Source: Altererythrobacter sp. (GTDB lineage: Bacteria > Pseudomonadota > Alphaproteobacteria > Sphingomonadales > Sphingomonadaceae). From it: DNA of 5,249 nt. Under the pieces are notes generated by a model. That model had not been told where the DNA came from. It saw only the letters and a list, made by a program, of their open reading frames with translations, and searched no databases. Below, one piece after another: positions 1-5,249 of this stretch (positions are counted from its first letter, which is position 1; the number at the start of each line of letters is the position of its first letter). A program made the position numbers and the translations under genes. The stretch is taken from assembly GCA_024636575.1 (NCBI GenBank), contig JAGXGU010000116.1, forward strand, positions 1 to 5,249, in the 5' to 3' direction.

Positions 1-231
1 ACCCTTGCCGGTGCCGACCACCTGCGCGGGCATGCGGCTGAAACCGCCGCCGCCCGCTCCGCCGCCAGGACCGCCGCGCGGAGTGCCGCCGCCGCTGTAA
101 CGGTCACCGCCGCCGTAGCTGTCGCCGCCAAAACCACCTTGAGATTCACCACCGAACGGGGAAAAACTCTCTTCACCGAAACCATCGCGCTTGTCGCGGC
201 CCCGGCCCCGGCGCCCTTTGTCGTAACCCAT
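1..231 (-). CDS. Cold-shock-domain protein, N-terminal part (partial, runs off left edge)
   Basis: The minus-strand frame starting with ATG at 229-231 stays open for 77 codons to the window edge. It begins MGYDKGRRGRGRDKRDGFG, a basic Arg/Gly stretch, and continues as a glycine-rich low-complexity linker (about residues 27-64) with GGFGGDSYGGG and runs of Gly. It ends SRMPAQVVGTGKG. Many sphingomonad cold-shock proteins, as I recall them, carry this basic, Gly-rich extension followed by a (T/S)GKGTVKFFN-like entry into the cold-shock domain. So the OB-fold with RNP1/RNP2 motifs should lie just outside the window. Proteins of this type bind single-stranded RNA or DNA in the cytoplasm and act as RNA chaperones. 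A GAAGG Shine-Dalgarno-like stretch (plus-strand 245-249) sits a rather long 13 nt before the start. The cold-shock domain itself is not visible, so the assignment rests on the extension; another Gly-rich RNA-binding protein is the alternative. Confidence 0.72.
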   Translation of the reverse strand, partial: MGYDKGRRGRGRDKRDGFGEESFSPFGGESQGGFGGDSYGGGDRYSGGGTPRGGPGGGAGGGGFSRMPAQVVGTGKG

Positions 232-353
232 AATAAAATTCGTACCTTCGTCACGCCGCCCGGTAATCACCATGCCGGAACGCGGACGGAAAGCGCTCCT
301 GACATTTACGGTAGAAGCAGATCCTTGTCTGAATTCCCACCAAAGAGACAATA

Positions 354-359
354 ATCATA
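354..359 (-). promoter_or_regulatory. Possible -10 element for the leftward cold-shock-type gene
   Basis: Read on the minus strand this hexamer is TATGAT, five of six matches to the sigma-70 -10 consensus. It would give a leader of roughly 115 nt before the start at 231, and long leaders are common for cold-shock genes. The only TTG-type -35 nearby (TTGTTC, plus-strand 381-386) is 21 nt away, too far for a standard promoter, so support is weak. Confidence 0.25.
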
Positions 360-405
360 GCGCATATTCCAGTCTTGCGCGAACAATTTAAGCAGCGCCG
401 ATGGC

Positions 406-436
406 TTGACCCAAAAATGTGACATTTTCGCATAGT
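406..436 (+). promoter_or_regulatory. Putative sigma-70-like promoter of the 511-3931 operon
   Basis: TTGACC (406-411) matches five of six -35 consensus bases. CATAGT (431-436) matches four of six -10 bases, after a 19-nt spacer; reading the -10 as GCATAG shortens the spacer to 18 nt. Transcription would start near 443, leaving a leader of about 70 nt before the ATG at 511. It is the best candidate in the intergenic region for driving the four-gene operon. The spacer is longer than ideal and is occupied by a perfect palindrome, which would fit a promoter controlled by a bound regulator. Confidence 0.4.
414..428. promoter_or_regulatory. 15-bp perfect palindrome, candidate operator
   Basis: The sequence AAAATGTGACATTTT has 7-bp arms that are exact reverse complements around a single central G. 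It lies wholly between the putative -35 and -10 elements of the rightward promoter, a position where a bound dimer would block RNA polymerase. It is also about 55 bp upstream of the possible leftward -10, so it could act on both divergent genes. No regulator is encoded in the window and I do not recognise the motif as a defined family's box. Confidence 0.45.
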
Positions 437-510
437 CTGGCTGTGTTTGGGTTGCGTGAAGTGCAGTCCATGGGCAAGAACAGTTTCGAATCTGTACGGG
501 ATCCACTGCC

Positions 511-948
511 ATGAACCATTTCCGCCGCCTTTCCGATTCGGTCATGGCCAGCCCGCAAATATCGCTGGACGATGTCGATGCCGCGCAAGTGGAAGGTGTG
601 ACCCTGATTATCTGCAACCGACCGGATGATGAAGACCCTGACCAACCCAGCAGCAGTTCCATCCGCCAGGCGGCTATCGAAAAAGGCATCAACTATCTCT
701 GGATCCCGATTACGGGCGGGCAATTCAGCGAAGCGCAGGTCAGCCAGATGGCTGACGCCCTGTCCGCTGCTGAAGGCAAGGTGCTGGCCTATTGCCGTTC
801 CGGTACGCGCTCTACCTTGCTGTGGGCATTGGCCGAAGCGAGCAAGGGGGGCGATCCGGACCATTTGGCGCGCCAGGCAAATATGGCAGGCTATGATCTT
901 TCTCCCGTACGGCAAAGCATGGAACTGCTCGCCGCAGAGCGCGGCTGA
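511..948 (+). CDS. DUF442 family protein (TIGR01244/BLH-phosphatase-like; rhodanese or phosphatase fold)
   Basis: This 145-residue cytoplasmic protein matches the DUF442 family, which has a protein-tyrosine-phosphatase/rhodanese-like fold. It has the usual family layout: N-terminal RRLSDSVMASPQI, then TLIICNRPDDEDPDQP (residues 31-46) where relatives have an NNRPD-type loop, a central helix and strand ending IPITGG (65-70), and the nucleophile loop AYCRSGTRSTLLW (93-105) with Cys95 and Arg100. The Cys-to-Arg spacing is CX4R, the six-residue loop of rhodaneses, not the CX5R of classical tyrosine phosphatases. Sulfur transfer is therefore at least as likely as phosphatase activity. In some bacteria DUF442 domains are fused to sulfur-dioxygenase-like hydrolases in sulfide detoxification; no such partner is present here. 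Length is normal for a stand-alone member. The start has only a weak ribosome site (CGGGA, 497-501); ATG at 544 is an alternative that would lose the conserved RRLSDSV segment. Its stop overlaps the next start by one base (TGATG), so it is probably the first gene of the operon. Confidence 0.85.
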   Translation: MNHFRRLSDSVMASPQISLDDVDAAQVEGVTLIICNRPDDEDPDQPSSSSIRQAAIEKGINYLWIPITGGQFSEAQVSQMADALSAAEGKVLAYCRSGTRSTLLWALAEASKGGDPDHLARQANMAGYDLSPVRQSMELLAAERG

Positions 949-1367
949 TGGCGTTCCTGGGCCAATTCCTCGCCTCCTTGGCGGCCATTCTCGTGCTGGC
1001 ATGGATTGCCCGGCGGATGGGGCTCGGCCGTGATATCCGGATCCGGGACGAACAGCATGCCCAGATGCTGGCTGACGAGGTCATCTGCGGCTTTGAAGCA
1101 CGGGAAATTGCCCTCGACCGATCGGGCAGGGCTGCCCTGCTCCGCGATCATGCTGGCAGGGTCATCCTGGTGAAGGTGCACGGCGCCCAATTCGCCGGAA
1201 GACTGCTTGGCCCGGGATCAAGTGCCACGATCTGGGAAGATTTCGGGCAACGCTCTCTGGAAGCCGACAGCGGAGAGCGATTGTTCGGCAGGGCATTGCT
1301 GGATGTGGACAATCCTGAAAACTGGGTAAGTGCGATCAATGGTGCTAAGGTATCGTCCCATGCCTGA
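948..1367 (+). CDS. Small membrane-anchored protein of unknown function
   Basis: I do not recognise a family for this 139-residue protein. Residues 4-20 (LGQFLASLAAILVLAWI) form one clear hydrophobic span followed by ARRMGLGR. The positive charges after the span favour an N-out or uncleaved anchor with the rest facing the cytoplasm. The soluble part contains AREIALDRSGRAALLRDHAGRV (about 51-72), which reads like two short beta strands separated by a turn, then ILVKVHGAQFAGRLL and a C-terminal ENWVSAIN segment. The pattern resembles a small beta-rich domain, but no catalytic motif is visible. Its ATG shares a base with the stop of the DUF442 gene and its last 8 bases overlap the start of the hydroxylase gene. 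This argues for translational coupling and a real gene despite the lack of a strong ribosome site. It may be an accessory or anchoring factor for the adjacent membrane hydroxylase, which is inference from position only. Confidence 0.75.
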   Translation: MAFLGQFLASLAAILVLAWIARRMGLGRDIRIRDEQHAQMLADEVICGFEAREIALDRSGRAALLRDHAGRVILVKVHGAQFAGRLLGPGSSATIWEDFGQRSLEADSGERLFGRALLDVDNPENWVSAINGAKVSSHA

Positions 1368-2322
1368 CTATTCCCCAATTGATTTTGCGGTGCCGTTCTT
1401 TGTGGCTTTGGTCCTGATCGAAATGATCTGGGCATGGCGGAGGCGGCCCCAAGCCTATGAGCCGCGCGATACATTGACTTCGCTCGCTTTCGGACTGGGC
1501 AGTTCGGCGGCGGGTTTGCTGACAGGCGCCGCGGTTCTGGCGCTGTCGCTGTGGCTGTACCAGTTCCGCCTGTTCGATTTTGGCGCTGAATGGTGGATGG
1601 TGTGGTGGGCATGGCCATTGTGCTTCGTACTGGATGATCTGGGTTATTACTGGTTCCACCGCTGCGCCCACCGCGTGCGCTGGTTCTGGGCCAGCCATGT
1701 GAACCACCATTCGAGCCAGCATTACAATCTGTCCACTGCGCTGCGGCAAAGCTGGACCGGCTTCTTCGCGCTGTCTTTCATCTTCCGCATTCCGCTGACA
1801 TTGCTGGGTTTTCATCCGGCGATGATCCTGTTCGTCGGTGCGTTCAACCTGATCTACCAATTCTGGATCCATACCGAAGCCATTGGCCGGATGCCCCGCT
1901 GGTTCGAGGCAGTGATGAACACCCCCAGCCACCACCGGGTCCACCACGCCACCAACCCGATCTATCTCGACCGGAATTATGCAGGCACCTTCATCGTGTG
2001 GGACAGGCTGTTCGGCACGTTCCAGCAAGAAGGTACCGAGCGGATCCGCTACGGCATTGTCCGCCAATTGGGCACATTCAATCTGTTTTGGGCGGTATTC
2101 CATGAATGGATCGGCATTGCCCAGGATGTCTGGCGCGCGCCGTGGCGGCACAAGCTGTCCTATATCTGGCGCCCGCCTGGCTGGACCCATGACGGCAGCC
2201 GGGACACATCCGACATGATCCGAGCGCGCTGGCTTGAACGGCACGGTGAAACCGCAACTGACGGTGCAGAAAAACCAGTTCCGAATGACAACCCGATTGC
2301 CGGACGCGAAAAGCCTGCGTAA
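1360..2322 (+). CDS. Sterol desaturase/fatty acid hydroxylase family protein, alkylglycerol monooxygenase-like
   Basis: This 320-residue integral-membrane non-haem di-iron oxygenase belongs to the fatty acid hydroxylase superfamily (PF04116). The iron-binding histidine clusters are all present: HRCAH (His100, His104), HVNHH (His113, His116, His117), His171 in FWIHTE, and HHRVHH (His191-196). Hydrophobic spans lie at about 9-26, 43-68, 78-98, 133-150 and 153-170. The segments HHSSQHYNLSTALRQS (116-131), FNLIYQFWIHTE (162-173), NTPSHHRVHH (187-196) and NYAGTFIVWDRLFGTF (206-221) closely resemble my memory of animal alkylglycerol monooxygenase (TMEM195), which cleaves the O-alkyl bond of ether lipids. 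This places it nearer that subfamily than carotenoid or C-4 sterol hydroxylases. The substrate here is unknown. I chose ATG 1360 because TAAGG (1346-1350) precedes it at 9 nt; GTG 1330 or ATG 1339 would add 10 or 7 residues without a better ribosome site. The C-terminal tail after about residue 295 is polar and probably disordered. The gene overlaps its upstream neighbour by 8 bases. Confidence 0.9.
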   Translation: MPDYSPIDFAVPFFVALVLIEMIWAWRRRPQAYEPRDTLTSLAFGLGSSAAGLLTGAAVLALSLWLYQFRLFDFGAEWWMVWWAWPLCFVLDDLGYYWFHRCAHRVRWFWASHVNHHSSQHYNLSTALRQSWTGFFALSFIFRIPLTLLGFHPAMILFVGAFNLIYQFWIHTEAIGRMPRWFEAVMNTPSHHRVHHATNPIYLDRNYAGTFIVWDRLFGTFQQEGTERIRYGIVRQLGTFNLFWAVFHEWIGIAQDVWRAPWRHKLSYIWRPPGWTHDGSRDTSDMIRARWLERHGETATDGAEKPVPNDNPIAGREKPA

Positions 2323-2347
2323 CCTCCGCAAGAAAAACGGAGAGAGC

Positions 2348-3931
2348 ATGGATCAGTTCGACATTATCGTAGTCGGCGGCGGCAGCGCAGGCAGTGCGGC
2401 GGCAGGCAGATTGGCACAGACCGGCAAGTACAAGGTTTGCCTGATCGAGGCGGGCGGCAGGAACGATAATTTTCTCGTCAAGACACCCGGTTTCATGCCA
2501 TTTCTTCCCAAGAGTGCCAATTACCGCTTCGACACGGTGCCGCAAAAAGGGCTGGGCGGGCGGGTCGGCTATCAGCCGCGGGGCAAGGGCCTGGGCGGTT
2601 CCAGCGCGATCAATGCGATGATCTATATTCGCGGCAACCGGTGGGATTACGACCGCTGGGCTGAACTGGGCTGCGCTGGATGGGCCTATGACGATGTCCT
2701 GCCGTTTTTCAAACGCGCCGAACATAACACCCGCGGGGCGGACGATTTCCATGGCGGCGACGGGCCGCTGTTCGTATCCGACCAGACCAGCGTCAATCCC
2801 ACCAGCACCGCCTTTGTCAGCAGCGCGGAGGCGCTCCAGTTACGGCGCAATGAAGATTTCAATGCCGAACGCCAGGAAGGATTCGGGATCTATCAGGTGA
2901 CCCAGAAAGACGGCGAGCGATGGTCGGCTGCGCGGGCATATGTAGAACCACTTCGTGAGAAGGAGAATCTGCGGATCATCACAGGAACGCTGGTGGAAAA
3001 GCTGGTGATCGAAAATGGCCGCGTCACGGGCGTTGCCATCAGGCGCGGAAAGAAACGCCAGATTCTTACCGCGCGCGGCGGGGTGATCCTTTCCGCAGGC
3101 GCATTCAACAGTCCGCAAATCCTGATGCTGTCGGGGATCGGTCCGGCGGCCCATTTGCGCGACCACGGGATCGATGTGCGGGTCGACAAACCCGCGGTTG
3201 GCCGCGATCTGCAGGACCATATCGATTATGTGTCGAGCTGGCAGACAGAGTCCAAAGTACCCATCGGAGACAGCCTGGCTGGGACCGTGCGTATGATCAG
3301 GGCGATGATCGAACACCGCCGCAAACGCACCGGGATAATGACTACGCCCTATGCCGAAGCGGGCGGATTCTGGCGTGTCATGCCCGATGCGCCGATCCCG
3401 GATGTCCAGTGGCATTTCGTACCCGCGATGCTGGAAGATCACGGCCGCGAGAAGGTCAAGGGACACGGCTTTTCGCTCCACGCCTGCGTCTTGCGCCCGG
3501 AAAGCCGCGGGACCGTTACCCTGGCCAGCAGCGATGCTGGCGCTCCGCCGCGGATAGATCCCAACTTTCTCGATGACGAGCGCGATATTGCGGTTTTGCG
3601 CGCCGGTGTCCGGTTGTCGCATCGCATCGCCGAAGCATCCCCACTTGCAGATTACGCGCCGCAGGACCGGTATCCAGTCGATCTGGGCGATGACGCTGCG
3701 CTGGACGATCTGATCCGCAGCCGGGCCGACACGGTGTATCACCCGGTCGGCACCTGCCGGATGGGCAATGACGATCAGAGCGTGGTCGATCCAACTCTCA
3801 AAGCGCGCGGCGTCGAAGGGCTGTGGATTGCCGACGCCAGCATCATGCCCCGGCTCGTTTCCGGCAATACCAACGCGCCAAGCATCATGATCGGCGAACG
3901 CTGCAGCGATTTTGTGCAGGCAGACGTCTGA
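2348..3931 (+). CDS. GMC family FAD-dependent alcohol dehydrogenase (choline dehydrogenase-like)
   Basis: This 527-residue flavoprotein of the glucose-methanol-choline oxidoreductase family oxidises an alcohol to an aldehyde using FAD. The N-terminal Rossmann motif is VVGGGSAG (Gly10, Gly12, Gly15), with Glu34 in LIEAGG positioned to bind the adenosine ribose. GMC signature 1 is PRGKGLGGSSAIN (77-89) and signature 2 is GAFNSPQILMLSGIG (251-265). The catalytic pair is His465 in YHPVGTCRMG and Asn507 in SGNTNAPS, the His/Asn arrangement of choline dehydrogenase and related enzymes. WIADASIMP (493-501) closes the FAD domain. No signal peptide or clear membrane span is seen, so it is cytoplasmic or peripherally membrane-associated. 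Length is close to that of BetA (about 556) and AlkJ-type enzymes. The start is ATG 2348, with GGAG (2339-2342) 5 nt upstream and the Rossmann strand following at once; upstream in-frame codons to 2234 overlap the hydroxylase gene and add nothing conserved. Family assignment is firm, but the alcohol substrate cannot be told and betA should not be assumed. Confidence 0.95.
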   Translation: MDQFDIIVVGGGSAGSAAAGRLAQTGKYKVCLIEAGGRNDNFLVKTPGFMPFLPKSANYRFDTVPQKGLGGRVGYQPRGKGLGGSSAINAMIYIRGNRWDYDRWAELGCAGWAYDDVLPFFKRAEHNTRGADDFHGGDGPLFVSDQTSVNPTSTAFVSSAEALQLRRNEDFNAERQEGFGIYQVTQKDGERWSAARAYVEPLREKENLRIITGTLVEKLVIENGRVTGVAIRRGKKRQILTARGGVILSAGAFNSPQILMLSGIGPAAHLRDHGIDVRVDKPAVGRDLQDHIDYVSSWQTESKVPIGDSLAGTVRMIRAMIEHRRKRTGIMTTPYAEAGGFWRVMPDAPIPDVQWHFVPAMLEDHGREKVKGHGFSLHACVLRPESRGTVTLASSDAGAPPRIDPNFLDDERDIAVLRAGVRLSHRIAEASPLADYAPQDRYPVDLGDDAALDDLIRSRADTVYHPVGTCRMGNDDQSVVDPTLKARGVEGLWIADASIMPRLVSGNTNAPSIMIGERCSDFVQADV

Positions 3932-3936
3932 CACGC

Positions 3937-3970
3937 AAAAAAAGGGCCGGAGCGGCTGGCTCCGGCCCTT
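3937..3970 (-). terminator. Intrinsic terminator of the ammonium transporter gene, possibly bidirectional
   Basis: Left arm AAGGGCCGGAGC (3942-3953) and right arm GCTCCGGCCCTT (3959-3970) are perfect 12-bp reverse complements around the 5-nt loop GGCTG. On the minus strand the stem runs into seven T residues (complement of the A run 3937-3943, the inner two also pairing in the stem), a canonical Rho-independent signal about 75 nt past the transporter stop. On the plus strand the stem begins 10 nt after the GMC stop but is followed by TTATAAGG with few Ts. It may end the operon too, though less efficiently. Confidence 0.88.
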
Positions 3971-4007
3971 ATAAGGTGATGTTCGCAGGAGGAACATGGG
4001 TTGGCGA

Positions 4008-4031
4008 GCCGGGCGGGAGAGGATGCCCGGC
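4008..4031. repeat. GC-rich inverted repeat in the transporter 3' untranslated region
   Basis: GCCGGGC (4008-4014) and GCCCGGC (4025-4031) form a perfect 7-bp stem with a 10-nt loop. It lies between the transporter stop codon (4047-4049) and the strong terminator at 3942-3970. There is no T tract on either strand, so it is not a terminator by itself. It could fold in the transporter transcript's 3' end and slow exonucleases, or be a chance GC-rich match. Confidence 0.35.
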
Positions 4032-4046
4032 CCACCAATCTGGGTA

Positions 4047-5249
4047 TCAGTTGTAGGCGCGTTCTCCGTGTTCGCCGATATCGAGGCCTTCCTGCTCGAT
4101 TTCCGGAGTAACCCGCAGTCCGGTGACGGCCTTGACGATATACGCGATTACCAAGGTGCCGATTCCGGCCCACAAGATCGAGACGCCCACTGCCTTGATC
4201 TGGATCCAGACTTGAGCAGCCATCGCAGTGGAGCCATCACCGGGTCCGCCGAACTGCGGCTGGTAAACGATTCCAGTGCCGATCGCACCGACAATCCCGG
4301 CGATACCGTGAATGCCAAACACGTCGAGCGCATCGTCATAGCCGAGTTTGCGCTTCAACGTAGAGACCGCAAAGTAGGCAGCAGCAGAGGCAAGAATACC
4401 GAGGACAATTGCGCCGAACGGCCCACTGTTACCGGCCGCAGGAGTGACGGCAACCAGTCCGGCAATGACGCCCGAGCAGAAGCCCAGTGCCGAGCCTTTG
4501 TGACCAGCCAGCCGCTCCATCAGCATCCAGGCAAAGGCGCCAGCTGCTGTCGCAACGAAGGTGTTGATCATGGCGAGTCCGGCAAAACCATCTGCTTCCA
4601 GTTCCGACCCGGCGTTGAAGCCGAACCAGCCGACCCATAGCAAGCCGGTACCGATCATAGTCATCACCATCGAGTGCGGCGGCATGGGTTCGGTCGGATA
4701 GCCTTTGCGCTTGCCGAGCACCATTGCGAGCACCAGCGCCGATACACCGGCGTTGATGTGCACCACGGTGCCGCCGGCAAAGTCGAGCGCGCCCCAGCCG
4801 AAGATCAAACCACTGATGCCGGTGTCCCCGCCATCATACCAAACCATGTGCGCGATCGGGAAATAGACCACCGTCAACCAGATCGCAGTGAACAGCATTG
4901 CAGCGGAGAATTTCATCCGCTCCACCGTAGCGCCCAGTACCAGCGCAGCGGTGATCGCGGCGAAGGTCATCTGGAAACAGATGAACACATACTCAGAAAT
5001 GACCTCATCCGAGAATGTCGCTGCCGTGCTGTCTGGCGTAACGCCAGCGAGGAATAGCTTCGAAAAAATGGAGATGAATACGCTACCGTCACCGCCGAAG
5101 GCCATGGTGTATCCCCACATCACCCAGATCAGCATGGCGAGCGCAGCTGCGCCGCCAACTTGGGTCATGGTGGACAGCATATTCTTGGAACGCGTCAGGC
5201 CGCCATAGAACAGCGCCAGACCCGGCAGGATCATCAACAAAACCAAAAT
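4047..5249 (-). CDS. amtB: Ammonium transporter, Amt/AmtB family (N-terminus beyond right edge)
   Basis: The minus-strand frame is open from the right edge to TGA at 4047-4049, giving about 400 residues of an inner-membrane ammonium channel. Numbering from the TTG codon at 5246, the family hallmarks are all there: IPG-type ILPGLALFYGGLTRSKN (6-22), Phe91 and Phe95 in CFQMTF (gate Phe), Trp136 in HMVWYDGG (recruitment site), Asp155 in LDFAGGTVVHINAG with His163, Trp207 and Phe210 in WVGWFGFNAGSEL, and His313 in FGIHGIAG. His163 and His313 are the twin pore histidines (His168/His318 of E. coli AmtB). The C-terminal tail VTPEIEQEGLDIGEHGERAYN is the conserved cytoplasmic segment that contacts the PII protein GlnK, so regulation by GlnK is likely. 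About 7 extra residues lie between the Trp and Asp sites compared with my recollection of E. coli AmtB. Only the signal peptide and the start of helix 1 are missing. A glnK gene often precedes amt and would be beyond the right edge. Confidence 0.96.
   Translation of the reverse strand: MLVLLMILPGLALFYGGLTRSKNMLSTMTQVGGAAALAMLIWVMWGYTMAFGGDGSVFISIFSKLFLAGVTPDSTAATFSDEVISEYVFICFQMTFAAITAALVLGATVERMKFSAAMLFTAIWLTVVYFPIAHMVWYDGGDTGISGLIFGWGALDFAGGTVVHINAGVSALVLAMVLGKRKGYPTEPMPPHSMVMTMIGTGLLWVGWFGFNAGSELEADGFAGLAMINTFVATAAGAFAWMLMERLAGHKGSALGFCSGVIAGLVAVTPAAGNSGPFGAIVLGILASAAAYFAVSTLKRKLGYDDALDVFGIHGIAGIVGAIGTGIVYQPQFGGPGDGSTAMAAQVWIQIKAVGVSILWAGIGTLVIAYIVKAVTGLRVTPEIEQEGLDIGEHGERAYN

Noticed and set aside
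1..230. GC-rich repetitive CCGCCGCC stretches considered as a repeat array
   Set aside because: The repetition is explained by glycine codons (GGC/GGT) of the minus-strand Gly-rich protein; units are irregular and not separated by spacers.
388..1002. Minus-strand frame of 204 codons opposite the DUF442 gene
   Set aside because: It runs through the promoter region and opposite a conserved gene, and its composition is shadow-like with no motif.
2234..2347. In-frame upstream extension of the GMC gene by 38 codons
   Set aside because: It overlaps the end of the hydroxylase gene and adds a Lys/Gln-rich segment with no conserved features, whereas ATG 2348 has a well placed GGAG and leads directly into the FAD-binding strand.
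1345..2349. Long open minus-strand frame (334 codons) opposite the hydroxylase gene
   Set aside because: It is fully antisense to a gene with strong histidine motifs. Its translation is rich in Arg, Pro, Gln and His with no family pattern, as expected for a mirrored frame in GC-rich coding DNA.
2840..3997. Long open minus-strand frame (385 codons) opposite the GMC gene
   Set aside because: It is antisense to the GMC signatures, crosses the terminator stem, and shows no recognisable domain or ribosome site.
3996..4640. Plus-strand frame of 214 codons with a perfect AGGAGG (3987-3992) before its ATG
   Set aside because: The ribosome site is striking, but the frame is antisense to the conserved C-terminal half of the ammonium transporter. 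Its translation is polar, Asp/Arg/Ser-rich and without a domain. It is most likely a coincidence, though translation of antisense read-through RNA cannot be excluded.

Overview
The window looks like a high-GC alphaproteobacterial chromosome, most likely from the Sphingomonadales (Sphingomonas/Erythrobacter-like). The reasons are the G/C-rich third codon positions, a glycine-rich N-terminal extension on a cold-shock-type protein that is typical of that group, and the style of the DUF442, sterol-desaturase-family and GMC proteins. This is a judgement from sequence memory, not a search result.

Layout. (1) At the left edge, on the minus strand, lies the N-terminal part of a probable cold-shock-domain protein; its nucleic-acid-binding domain is outside the window. 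(2) Positions 232-510 form a divergent intergenic region. It holds a plausible rightward promoter with a perfect 15-bp palindrome (414-428) inside its -35/-10 spacer, and a weaker leftward -10 element with a possible leader hairpin. (3) Positions 511-3931 hold four tightly packed plus-strand genes that look like one operon: a DUF442 rhodanese/phosphatase-like protein, a small single-span membrane protein of unknown function, an integral-membrane di-iron hydroxylase of the sterol desaturase/fatty acid hydroxylase superfamily resembling alkylglycerol monooxygenase, and an FAD-dependent GMC alcohol dehydrogenase. The first three genes overlap and the fourth follows after 25 bp. (4) A 12-bp stem terminator at 3942-3970 separates this operon from (5) a convergent minus-strand ammonium transporter gene (Amt/AmtB) that runs off the right edge, lacking only its N-terminus.

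How the genes may work together. The hydroxylase and the GMC enzyme are the metabolic core: one can introduce oxygen into a membrane lipid, the other can oxidise an alcohol to an aldehyde. The operon may therefore modify or break down a lipid, such as an ether lipid, long-chain alcohol or polycyclic lipid; the substrate cannot be read from sequence. The cold-shock protein and the ammonium transporter look like unrelated housekeeping neighbours. I see no mobile elements, CRISPR arrays, tRNA or rRNA genes. No clearly new defence or mobile system is present; the most novel-looking items are the lipid-oxidation operon and its palindromic promoter.
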